From: Adiantum capillus-veneris
Taxonomy: Eukaryota > Streptophyta > Polypodiopsida > Polypodiales > Pteridaceae
Reading direction: 5' to 3'
NCBI GenBank assembly: GCA_014529385.2
Contig: CM043947.1
Span: 100,104,036-100,168,035 of the forward strand
DNA length: 64,000 bases
Below, in pieces: positions 11,175 through 21,470 of this stretch. Numbering within the stretch: the stretch's first letter is position 1; every line of letters begins with the position of its first letter. The translations under genes were made by a program, and so were the position numbers. The notes under the pieces were generated by a model. That model searched no databases and was not told the DNA's origin. It saw only the letters and a program-made list of their open reading frames with translations.

Positions 11175-12111
11175 TGTCAGGAGTTTTTTGGAGCAAGGGA
11201 TTGCGCATATGTACATACACATGCATGGTGCATCAAATAAGGAATTGCCCATTTTCCAGAGCCAGGTGGTTACGTGGGGCCCACATGTGTACAGGTAGGA
11301 CAGCATGTACATAGTTCATCGATTTTCATCGTTACCAGTACCAGTATATTTTTTCTACAATAATGAGGAGTTTATAGCGCGTAAAACTTCTCAAGGAAGC
11401 TATCCGCGGGCCGACGACGTGAGGTCAGCAAGTGCGTCAGATGGCATCTAGTGGCGTCATGAGGGCGAACGAGGTCAATATTTGCACGCGGATGAGGACG
11501 GACACAACGTGGGTGTTTTCTTGTGAGAGTTATGTAGAAAGGTCATCATTAGGACCACTTTTTGGGGCCACTTCACATGGTGGTGAGATGCATTAGTGGA
11601 AAAAAGCTGAGTGCCAGGTGTGCGAATGATGCAAAAAGGTGACAACTATGCACTGCGAGGTCACTTTTTGGCCTGTTCGGGGTCCGTTTGAGGTCATCTA
11701 AAAGGCCAAGGGTGCCCAACTAATAAAGCTAATTGTGGGAACTGAAAAAACTGAGAGAAGACCAGAAAAAACGTGGAGAAGAGAGGAGGAACAGCCGCAG
11801 GTGTGTTTTTGCTCATTTTCGAGCCTCTTTTGGCCGTAAACTGCTCATCCGAGGTCGGATTTGAGCACTTTGACATTGTAGACTGGGGTTTTGGGCCGTT
11901 CCGGACGCGATGGCACTGTCCATTTTGCCAAATTCCTCACTCTTTTTCTGCTGTTTTTCTGTGTAATCTTCTCCGGTGAGTGAAGCTTCTTCTCCAATTT
12001 GTGATTGTATCTGGTATCTTTTACCCATATTGTGTGAGCTGTTTGCCCCATTGGTGTTGGCCCAAGCTCATTTGTATCTAAACATCAGAAATTCTCCTCT
12101 TTTGAGCTAAG

Positions 12112-12152
<41 letters not shown>

Positions 12153-12318
12153 AGTGGGCAAGTGGATAGTTTCTCTCCTCTCACTCCAGAGGTGTGTTCC
12201 CTGTCTCGGCCAGGTGTGTTGTGTAAGCCGAGTGGTGCCCCATAGTGTGTGTGTGTATCTTCCCAAGAGTGTGTGTCGGGTCGTTATAGAGGCGCTGTGT
12301 GTGTTTTCATCCCGCTCA
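11175..12318 (+). repeat. 3' LTR of gypsy-1
   Basis: The copy begins TGTCAGG and ends GCTCA like the 5' LTR. It differs by few substitutions and a longer (GT)n run at 12115-12150. Confidence 0.9.
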
Positions 12319-13199
12319 GAGCGTCATTTTGGAGGTGGTGATTGTTGTGGTAGCGGTTCTATCGATGTGTCCATATGCACCACCGAGAGAGAGTCCACCA
12401 CTCTCTTCAATAGATAGTTCCCGATTGGCACACTACGTACACCTTGGGGATCACTTGAGCACGATCCTAGCAAGGTGTACAAGAGAAGGGATGAGGCTGT
12501 TGTGGTAGATAGGGTCGGAAAGGCCATGAGATAGAGGATTTGGTAGCTCTGTACCATTCAGTTTGGTCAGTCTGTGATGGAGATTTGGGATAATCTCGAT
12601 CTTCAAAGAAAGAATTACATCGTTGAGGCCATTCACAGAGAGTACATGCCAGCAGAGGGGTATGATCCAGTCTCGAATCCCTAGATTTTGAGCGTGGCGA
12701 AGGCCACAATGTCACGGTGTCGGTCAGAGGTGAGAGATAGGTACAATGCCAGTAGTCCAAATCTAGCATGGTTGGATGCAGAGGAGTGGGCGGGGATTGC
12801 GCGAGAGACAATCCTTAGAGATTTAAGCGGTAGAGAGATGCAGCCAGAGCACGTTGTGGAGCCTGTTGAAGCGTCACATCTTGGGAGTGGAGGCTACAAC
12901 ATGCTTCGACATGAGTTTGTAAGTATTATACGTATGTTTTAAATTATTAAAAATATTTATATTATTTGAAGATTTATCTAATGATTAAATCATAATTTTG
13001 TAGGAAGTTGCCGTGAAGCACCCTTCGACACGCCAAGAGGAGAAGCATGGGTACAAGCATGGACTTGTGGCCCTTTTGACCCAGCTGCAAGAGGAGGGAG
13101 AGGACGTCAACTGGGAGGCATTATCATGAGGGTCTTCTTGATATAATTTTACCCAGTCATCTTTATATAGTCTTCTTGGTACAATCTTTTCTCTAGTTG

Positions 13200-13560
13200 T
13201 GGTCTTCTTGATACAGTCTCACTCAGTGATTGTTTGCATATGTACAGTTTTGTAGTGCTTATGTTTATGGTTTGTGGTTATGTTTATGGTATGACACAGA
13301 TGTTATGGTTAAGGTTTGGCATTCAAGTTAAGGTTATGGTTTTGCTATGATGGTATGGCAATCATGTGATGGTTATGGTTATGGTTGTGCAATGATGGTA
13401 TGGCTGTTATGGTTATGGTGTGACAAGCAAGTTATGGTAATGGTTATGGTATGGTAAACGGGTTATGTTTATGGTTCTGCAGTTTTTGACTCATGTTATA
13501 ATTATGGTTATAAAATCTTTATGCCGTTATGCCATGATCAAGCTTTTGATTTTGTGGTTA
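13200..13560 (+). repeat. Degenerate GGTTATGGTTATG array
   Basis: Short units of TTATGG and GGTATGG recur irregularly through the segment. No coding frame is credible. It follows the last exon of the split gene and lies inside the presumed CACTA element. Confidence 0.6.
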
Positions 13561-13734
13561 TGTTATTCTTACAATTTTGCTAATTGCCATACACTCTCTC
13601 TTTAGTCTCAGCTTGTAGGTGGAGTGTGGTTGCTTCTGCACTCTTCGTTTGGGCAGAGAGGGAAGTTTTCTTTTTCTGCAATACATGCAACATCAGCTCT
13701 CAGCCCTCTCTGCCAAAAAAAAAATTGTAGGTTT

Positions 13735-13973
13735 GGTCGTCGGTACATAGTACAGTACATGCATTGGTATAAAATTTTGAGGCTACGTCGGAATATCCTT
13801 TACAATTACCGGTGCTTATTTCTAAGTTGATTATGACGCTTATTTCTAAGTTGATTCCGATGCAAAGTATACCGACGTCTTTTTCGAGGCCTATTTCAGC
13901 GCTTTTTAGTTTTAAAACTAACTTTATCTCGTCGGTATCTACGTCGATTTCTACGCGACGTGTTGTAGTAGTG
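13735..13973 (-). mobile_element. Right end of a CACTA element (TIR and subterminal repeats)
   Basis: Read on the minus strand the end is CACTACTACAACACGTCGCG starting at 13973, a typical CACTA terminus. It is followed inward by repeats containing CGTCGG, GACGTCGGTA and ATCGACGTAG in both directions, typical of subterminal transposase-binding repeats. The matching left terminus was not found in the window. The position, just past the second gene, supports one CACTA element covering 2.3-14.0 kb. Confidence 0.65.
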
Positions 13974-14611
13974 GCTTTTTTTGGTAATTCCTTTAGCATT
14001 GGGAACCCTACCGCTAGGTTTATGTCCATAATAAGAGCAAAAACAAGTCATGATTGAGTTGGTGGGGGTGGTTAGACCAGGTAATAGTGAAAATAAGTAG
14101 CAATGCTTGAAGTAAAACCTAGGGTTAGTGTAATCTCATGTACAAAAAGTGAGATTCACCTCTAAATTTGAAATTTAAAGGCAAGAAGCCCTAGATAATT
14201 TAAAGAAAACTTAGTGTAAAAACATTCAAATTAAGCCAATTGTCTCACAATTTCTCCATATTTGATTTAAAATTGTGCCTCGTTCTATGTCCAAAAATAG
14301 TATGTTGAGGACAATCTTTAGCTGTGGTATAACAAATTTTGTCTTGACTTTTCATGCCCAACTATGGTCTCCATGTTGTATGGTGTTGAGGCCAACCATG
14401 CTGGTGGCTACACTGACAGGGCTAGAAAAACACATTTTTGCTAACCAGTGAAAATAAGTGCAAGCTTGAAATTCTTGCGGTTTCTAGGTCAAGATTTAAA
14501 GCTTTATATGAAGGTGGAGAGAAAGCGGAAAATATTTGATGAGATAGACGGTGTTGGAGGTGGGCTTGAACATCATCGAGTGCGCATCATAGCCAGTATA
14601 AAAAGGGGGGG

Positions 14612-14615
<4 letters not shown>

Positions 14616-14694
<79 letters not shown>
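14616..14694. repeat. (GA)n microsatellite
   Basis: An uninterrupted GA run of about 39 units follows a GGGGGGGG tract. The arginine/glutamate frame through it is not a gene. Confidence 0.95.
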
Positions 14695-14699
<5 letters not shown>

Positions 14700-15370
14700 T
14701 TTATATTAACCATCTTCAAAAGGACATGAGACCAAAATAATACAATCCTTAATGTGGATCTAAACCAATGCTTGGGTACAAAATAAAATAAAATTAAGTA
14801 AATTGAAAGACTGAAACTAAAAGTCTAAAATTGTCAAATTAAACCATCATCATTATCGTCACCGCTCGACATTGTCGGAGAAAGTATTGCACTGCTTGTT
14901 GAAGAAATTCATCAATGTTTGCCGTTGTAAGTAGCAGTACTGGGAGGGGAAAGTGAGAGAGCGAAATGAAATGCAATGCTATATCACTCGTCTACAAAAA
15001 GCCTATGAGACCAAAGTGATACAATCCTTAATGATTGAATTCAATGCTTAGGTAATAAAAGAAAACAAAGTAAGGTAAAAGACTAAAACAAAAAGTCTAA
15101 AAATGTCAAACTAAAATCATCAACGTTTTCGTCAATTCTCATAGATGCCCAACATTGGGCATTTGTCTGAGAAAGTATTGTAGTTGTCGTGGAAGAGCTT
15201 CCTCAATGTCTACTGCTGTAAGGAGTCATAGTGGGAGGGGGAAGAGAGCTAGCTAAATGAAATAAACTGTTATATTAACCTTTTGCAAAAGGCCTCTGGG
15301 ATCAAACTCATATAATCCTTATGTATCTAATAGAATGTCTGGGTACAAAATAAAATGAAGTACCATAAGG
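14700..15370. repeat. Tandem repeat, about 285 bp unit, 2.3 copies
   Basis: Landmarks repeat near 14727, 15009 and 15297: GAGACCAAA-TGATACAATCCTTAATG. Further shared parts are AAAGACTAAAACAAAAAGTCTAAAA, GAGAAAGTATTG and GTAAG-AG-CAGTA-TGGGAGGGG. Copies are clearly diverged. Confidence 0.8.
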
Positions 15371-15582
15371 GTTTACTTAATCCACACGGCACTACTATTT
15401 CCCCACCTCATTTGAAGGGCATCTTCACGATTTTTAACTAGAGAACATTTTGGTCTCATACCTGCAAGGAATGTACTTAAGCCCATTGAGCGCATTGGAA
15501 TTTGTACTTACAAATGTACTTAGTAATTCATTGTTTATACAATAAATTAATATTGTCTACCTTTCCATGTGTTTTGAATACT

Positions 15583-15583
15583 C

Positions 15584-15631
<48 letters not shown>
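15583..15631. repeat. (GA)n microsatellite
   Basis: GA run of about 24 units with one AA interruption at 15600-15601. Confidence 0.95.
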
Positions 15632-15633
<2 letters not shown>

Positions 15634-15754
15634 TTGAGCAAACACTTGATATTAAAATTAAACTAGTAAAAAAAGTAGCATTTTGTAGAAGCCATTCAGG
15701 CTAGATTACATGCACACAATTTGAATATGTCCAGAAAGAATCTCCACACAGAAA

Positions 15755-17080
15755 ATGCTTCTTCCTTCTTTGCATTACTCTTCATCCACCCAGCAAGAAA
15801 TAAAAGTTGAAGGAGTCAATGTCGGAAGTACGTCTCCTCCACTATGTCATGTCAATTGCAAAAGATTGCATTGCTGCCTTATTGTAATTATCGTCATAAG
15901 ATTTAGGTCTTTGTCCACCACCTCCACGTATATGACAACATTGTTTGCCAAACTTGTTGCTTCTTGATCCAAAGGCACATAGCAACCTTCAACAATGTGA
16001 GAACGCTTGTACCAAAAGCATATTATTAATGTATGTGTCGCAAGCATATACTTGACAATGAAAGTGTCAAGAGCAATCTCACAACATATGCCATCTGTTT
16101 CTTGCGCATACCACCCTCTATCCAGAAGCTTATCACACAAGAGGGAATCAAAAGATTTGCAAAGCAGCATAGTTTTAGCAACATGTACATTGCAGGTATG
16201 AAAGAACTCAACAAAGAGACCAACATGTCAGAAATTTGCAAGTTTCACCAATTTAGTGGGTACAGAGTTTCAGAGAGACCTCTGAACATCCCAATAGAGC
16301 CTGCTCCTCAATGCCTCACTTATTGTTGTGTCGGGAATGCGCCAATCCACGGAATTCCAGTTGGTTGGAAGTGAAACCTTCACTAACTCCTCTCCGATTC
16401 CTTTGATTGAGTTGGTAGAAATGGTCATGGAATAAAATACCCTCGTTTGCAAGGCTTTTGCTAGTTTTGCCCGCATATTGCAAGACCCCAATATGAGCAT
16501 GGGTCACAGAGATGAGACATATAATGCACTCCAGTGGCTCCCATTCCTTATATGAGGAAGGATACGCATCTGTGAATGTAAAAGAATAGAAATAAATACA
16601 AACATCTCTATAACCTATTTAAATATCTGTAATAAGAGAAGAAAAAAACAGATTCACATTTGAAATGTAAGATAACATTTATAGAGGAGTGCTAAATAAT
16701 TAACTCATAGCTGCATCATGGATTATGCCCCATGGAGACATCACCGCCATTTGCAATCACATCTCAGTGAGTGAAAACATGTTGAACAAAGACCTCTTTC
16801 ACAGTCTTCTTACCAACCTCGACTTTGAAATCAAGAACTCTTGCTGTCCATGTAGAACGAATTTGTTGCTTTCGAGCTTTTTCTCCTTCTTCGTTGCATA
16901 AGAACCCAAGAACCTTTGCTTATCCTCTACTCTTGCCACCTATATCTGTAGTGAGAGAGTTTGAGATTAAGATAGTGCTTATGCTACTACATGGTCTTCT
17001 TGGCACATTAATGGTGAGGTTAGTTGGGGACAGTGTAGAGAAACCTCTAGAACTTCTTGGGTGAGAAGAAGACAACACCA
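15755..17080 (-). pseudogene. Unassigned coding debris, minus strand
   Basis: On the minus strand several adjacent open pieces look more protein-like than chance: a segment with RSTWTARVLDFKVEVGKK and VKEVFVQHVFTH (about 16870-16740), one with DAYPSSYKEWEPLECIICL (about 16570-16500), and one with LLDRGWYAQETDGICCEIAL (about 16130-16070). A splice-acceptor-like TTACATTCACAG precedes the second. Frames change and stops intervene, so the gene is broken. I do not recognise the family. Confidence 0.3.
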
Positions 17081-17264
17081 TAGCTATAATGGAGGGAGAA
17101 TGAGTTTTGAAAGACTTTCATAAAGGTAGTGGATAGCAACTTGACGTCTACTGGCAGTGGGCCCAACTTTGTTAGACGAGGAAGTTACCTTACGAAAATG
17201 GGACAAATCTCAATATTTAAAATTCTTTCTTTCATTTTTGTGATATTTTCCATGCATTTCTACG

Positions 17265-18460
17265 TTACGTAAGGTTGCTGCTCATTGGTTGCGCCTTCTT
17301 TTCTCTCTCTTCAATAAGTCCCTCCAAATGACCTCCAAAATTTCGTAATGTTTTACAAACATGTCTTGAACGCACGTGATATGGTAGTTTTACACATAGT
17401 GAACCCTCCGAGGGTGCAATCTTGATTCCACAAAAACTAATTATAGCTTTTGAAACACCATGACCATGGCTTCGAGATACCATGATCATGGCTATTCCCC
17501 AAAGAAAAAACTCCATTTATCTCCACAGGAGCAACCCTCTATGCAAGAGGCTCCCAAGATATTTTTCACCGCTTGTTGAACCCTTCTCTTTGTCCAGAAG
17601 CCACTAACTTGCTTCTCAACTGCTATCATCCTTTTCCACTTTCCCCTGCGAGGAAGCACCTTGGCAAACCATTCCAACTATTTCACTTCCCAGCCACTAC
17701 GCAATGTTCCACCACCTGGTGCAACTTCGATGACTTTCCTCGTGCGGCTTTGACCACCGGTTGCACGGGCCCCTTCTTCTTCTTCTTCCAAATCCTCTTC
17801 TTCCTCGCCTAGTCCAAAGAAAAGAAACCCTTCTTTTTGAAGACACTACTCTCACCTTTTGTTTTCTTTTTCTCATCTTTTATTTCCAAATTTGCAATAA
17901 AAGACTCCCCAGCAGTAGCACTTGTCTCCACTACCTCTTTTGAGTCTTCTTTTTAGTTTTTACCCAATTCCTTTTTTTTTTCCCTTGTAGCCTTGAAGGT
18001 TACCTTTTTACTTTTGAACTTACAATTAAGGACTTTAACTTCCAAACCTCCATCTCGTATGCCGTCGGTGCTCAAAACCACCCACATTATCAAGTCTCCA
18101 TTCAGCCCCGCCATATCAAATTTCATCTTGATGAAAATATATCCTAAGAACCTCACAACATTTCAGCCCTCTCACATACTCGAACGACAATCCATAATGC
18201 TGGAAAATACCTGATTAGCCTTTGTCACGGTCGTCTATGAGCTTGGATTGGACGTACCCCAATGCCCGCAACTTTGATGAGTGGGCCGTAAACTCTGGTT
18301 GATTTTGCCATATTGATTTCTTTCCCAAAACCTTGGTGATTTCAAAAAGAGACCCTGTCAAATATTCCCTAGGCCATGACTTGTCCCTCTGAGCACTAAA
18401 CTGAAATCCAAAAAGACTGGCTGCTTCCTAGCGCAAGCACTTCATGCCTATCCATTCATA
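17265..18460 (-). pseudogene. Unassigned degenerate coding region, minus strand
   Basis: Minus-strand pieces read as protein with several stops and frame changes. In order they are FQFSAQRDKSWPREYLTGSL (about 18410), VYGPLIKVAGIGVRPIQ (about 18290), MKFDMAGLNGDLIMWVVL (about 18120), a lysine-rich part, an acidic GEEEEDLEEEEEG (about 17810), and RRGKWKRMIAVEKQVSGFW (about 17640). The layout of a compact domain followed by charged linkers could be the first ORF of a LINE-type element, but I see no motif that settles it. Confidence 0.25.
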
Positions 18461-18623
18461 TCACCTCAAGCCACCTATCCCCCACCTGCCCTGTTCTTCG
18501 GGGGTTTGCAAAGCATTTTAAATTTGAACTTCAATATCTCTCACCACGGGGCTCCGTTTGACAAGCCGTCTGAACCAACTTGCACATCATCTTAAGGACC
18601 ATATTCTAGAGCACCAACTTAGC

Positions 18624-18823
18624 NNNNNNNNNNNNNNNNNNNNNNNNNNNNNNNNNNNNNNNNNNNNNNNNNNNNNNNNNNNNNNNNNNNNNNNNNNNNN
18701 NNNNNNNNNNNNNNNNNNNNNNNNNNNNNNNNNNNNNNNNNNNNNNNNNNNNNNNNNNNNNNNNNNNNNNNNNNNNNNNNNNNNNNNNNNNNNNNNNNNN
18801 NNNNNNNNNNNNNNNNNNNNNNN
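18624..18823. other. Assembly gap of 200 N
   Basis: The sequence is N for exactly 200 positions, so the gap size may be a placeholder. Nothing can be said about the missing sequence. Confidence 1.
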
Positions 18824-18999
18824 TTGTTTCTGATTTTGGATTACTTTTTCACCTCATGGGTCAAAATGACCATTTGGAGACTTACTTTCCATTTTCCCTT
18901 GGTTTTTGTTTGATCTAAGGTCCATTTTGTCCCAAATTTGCATGGCACATTCTCGAAGGCTATGCCAAACTGTGTGTGCACTTTTTACCCTTATCTGGC

Positions 19000-19039
19000 A
19001 TGTTGGGGGACATGGACTGTGATCCATGTTCAACAACAT
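19000..19039. repeat. Imperfect 40-bp palindrome, copy 1
   Basis: ATGTTGGGGGACATGGACTG reads back as the reverse complement of the following bases ending CATGTTCAACAACAT, with a few mismatches. The central CATGGA-TCCATG core is shared with the second copy. Confidence 0.7.
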
Positions 19040-19112
19040 TTTTTAATGGTAATTCAGTAGTGTAAAAGCGCTTTCAAGTGAAGTATTTTGCACCACAAAT
19101 ATTTGACTTTGG

Positions 19113-19152
19113 AGGTGGGGGGACATGGACCGCGATCCATGTTCCACCACCT
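19113..19152. repeat. Imperfect 40-bp palindrome, copy 2
   Basis: AGGTGGGGGGACATGGACCG pairs with CGATCCATGTTCCACCACCT. It has the same core as copy 1 and lies 113 bp downstream of it. Confidence 0.75.
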
Positions 19153-19314
19153 TTGGCAACCGTGATCACATGGATAGATTCTGCCAGTGAGAGGAGTCTA
19201 TTGGTGATTTGTTTTTTAGAATTTGGACTCCATTTGTTGTTCCTAATGACCTCTGACACTTTAGGAAATTCTTGCTTTTGATTTGATTGATACAATTAAT
19301 TTGATTATGGTTGT

Positions 19315-19494
19315 GCAAATTTGATCCCAATTGTTCTTGCATTGATAAGGATCATACCTATGAAATCTGGTGTGTGTGTGTGTGACTGTGACTGTGACTG
19401 AATGCAAATTTGATCCCAATTGTTCTTGCATTGATAAGGATCATACCTGTGAAATCTGGTGTGTGTGTGTGTGACTGTGATTGAATGCAAATGA
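19315..19494. repeat. Tandem duplication of about 90 bp with (GT)n
   Basis: Two adjacent copies share GCAAATTTGATCCCAATTGT, TCTTGCATTGATAAGGATCA and TGAAATCTGG followed by (GT)n and GACTGTGA. The copies differ at few positions. Confidence 0.85.
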
Positions 19495-20530
19495 GGTCTA
19501 ATTTGCAAAGTTTTGACTATATGTGCCTGACTTAACCTGAGTGCCAAGTGTATACTTACCTTATTTGCTCACATTTTCCATGACATACCACCTGCAGTTC
19601 AGATGACTCATCATTTGGATGCCCAATCATTCATTGCTCGCGATTTGGAGATTCTGGTCTGTCATAAGTTGGCCCTAATTTTGACATGTGCCAAATCCTT
19701 CCAAACTTGACATGCTTGAAGCTCTTGCTTTGTAGATTTGGCGTTTACTTTTAGAACTTGATTCCAATCATTTTGGACCTGCTTATTAATTTTTGATCCT
19801 TATTAGGTTAAAAAGGAAAGAAAATTACTACAAATTATTATTACTTGGCCAAAAATTCAGCCAAAATTATTCCTTACAATCATATGTATATACTTCACTC
19901 TAGGCATCTTGTCCATCAAAATTTGTCATTATGGCTCATTATTATGCTTGATAAGTATTAAATTCTATTAAAAAGCAAAAATTTAAGCAGCAAAACACAC
20001 TTTATACACTATACACATGATTTTTCATCATCTTGCAACCCTAGATCTTGCAACAAAGTTCTCAAGCTACTGTTACTCCCCCCTTTCCATTCTCAGTTGT
20101 CCCAGAAGAAGATTTGTGCAATGTTCGTGGGCACGAAGAGCATGTCTATGCAAGACCATGGAATATGGCCCTATTACACTTATGAAAGAGATGCAATGGG
20201 TAACACTATGCTATGCAAGATGTGAGCATTGAACTAATTGTTTTGTCGTTTTTGATGTGAGGTTTCATCTAAACTATGTCTTTTGAACAAAAGCCTTTGG
20301 AGATGATACACCCGTTTCTTGATGGTTGGTTTAGTTATACCGTTGGCGGGTGGATGATTTGGAGTGGCTTACTTTTGGGTACCCACTTGTTGACTTGTTG
20401 TGGAGAATGTGAAGGTTGTTGCTGCTTTGGTTGTTTGGGTCTCCATTGCTAGGTTGGTTTTATGGCGGTTGTTGTCTTCTTTGAGTTGGATTTGGGAATC
20501 CATTTTTACTTGTTTTTTTTAAATGAAGAG

Positions 20531-21470
20531 TTAATCCACTGTGTGGATTCCTTCCACCGAGTATAAGTACTCTAAGTGGTTGTTTCTCCTCTTAAGTTTG
20601 GCTGGGTTGAGTTGAATGACTGATTTGAAGAGGTTGCTTTGGATAACCATATCTTCTACGGATTGGTCTCCATTATTGATTTCTTTACCCAAACAAACGT
20701 GTTTTACTTGTCTCCCATTGATGTTGTTAGTTGGTTTAGGCTTGATTGTAAGTTGTGGCTCCTGTGGGTCTGGCTGTACATTCCAGATGTGATTTGTTTG
20801 TGCCAAGGGAGTGACTTATACGGTGCCCTTGAGGTTGTACTTCAGAGTGTCATCTTGCCAATTTGGAATTTCTTTGTACATTTGCATCCGTGAAACTCCC
20901 AAGATGATGGATTTATTAAGATCAATGTTTGTCAAATTACATGAAATTGATGTGGAAATTCCTAAGCTGAACATTGCTCCTTTGTTGGATGCTTTTAACT
21001 CAATTTTGTTTGGCGCCACTATCTCATCTGACAACTTTAGATACGTTGCATGCTTTATGGCATTGACTCTTGCGCCAGTATCCACAAGTGCTCATTCCAT
21101 TGATCCATCTGCAAGTTGTACATTGGTTTGCACGTCCATACCTCCATGACAATTTGGCTCAATGTGAATTGCTTTGATATGAGGGGATAGTGCTTCGACT
21201 TGTCAAATTGGAGCTATATTTTGTCGTTCGTTTTGCTTCAAAATCTGCAACTTTGCTTCCTCCTTTTCATGGTCTTGGATGGCTTGATCTTTCTACTCCT
21301 GTTCCTTTGCTTGGTGAATCTTTTCCAACATGTCAAAAGTGAGAGGTAAATGATACTTCTTTAATCTGCAACCATTGATCCAGATAGGTATCCCCTCTCC
21401 CTCCAGTGTTGCAAGTTTTATAGTGCCACTTGGTGATATGGCACCGATCACAAAAATATGCCAGCTTGAG
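20531..21470 (-). pseudogene. Gypsy 3' fragment: integrase tail then aspartic protease
   Basis: On the minus strand the first part (about 21470-21330) reads ISPSGTIKLATLEGEG then WINGCRLKKYHLP, which matches the C-terminal tail of gypsy integrases and resembles the gypsy-2 tail (FSNGTYELEK...INGYRLKKYF). After a charged linker the frame gives ALVDTGARVNAI (about 21090) and IILGVSRMQ, a retropepsin-like domain with the classic D-T-G. A further open piece lies at 20531-20806. Stops TAG and TGA interrupt the linker. Finding a protease downstream of the integrase tail is the reverse of the usual gypsy order. Confidence 0.55.

Larger units (their letters stand above)
6627..12318 (+). mobile_element. 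Gypsy-1: LTR element carrying only gag and protease
   Basis: Two direct LTRs of about 1.14 kb (6627-7764 and 11175-12318) begin TGTCAGGAG and end CCCGCTCA. They are nearly identical, which suggests a fairly recent insertion. The internal 3.4 kb holds an untranslated leader, gag and an aspartic-protease region, then goes straight to a purine-rich tract and the 3' LTR. Reverse transcriptase, RNase H and integrase are absent, so the element needs a partner. Flanks read GGCGT (left) and AGCGT after one extra G (right), a slightly eroded 5-bp target duplication. Removing the element joins the reading frame of the gene at 6339-13129. Confidence 0.9.
6339..13129 (+). pseudogene. Second gene of the CACTA-like element, split by gypsy-1
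   Basis: Part one (6339-6626) starts ATGGATGATGACGAG, encoding MDDDEEPYSSSFSF, and ends in an SSRRGRR stretch. Part two continues in the same frame at 12325 (HFGGGDCC) and runs to TGA 13127-13129. An 85-bp intron with consensus ends (GTAAGT...TTTGTAG, 12919-13003) lies in part two and splices in frame. The region encoding IWDNLDLQRKNYIVEAI and WLDAEEWAGIARETI is loosely like the plant transposase_24 (Ptta/En/Spm) family, fitting the second gene of a CACTA element. Six in-frame stops occur and every one is TAG. The gene was dead, or died, around the time gypsy-1 landed in it. Product identity is uncertain. Confidence 0.6.

Noticed and set aside
6339-13129. UAG read as glutamine (altered genetic code)
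   Set aside because: The organism is a plant, and other stops in the window include TGA and TAA at former sense codons; deamination of CAG explains the pattern.
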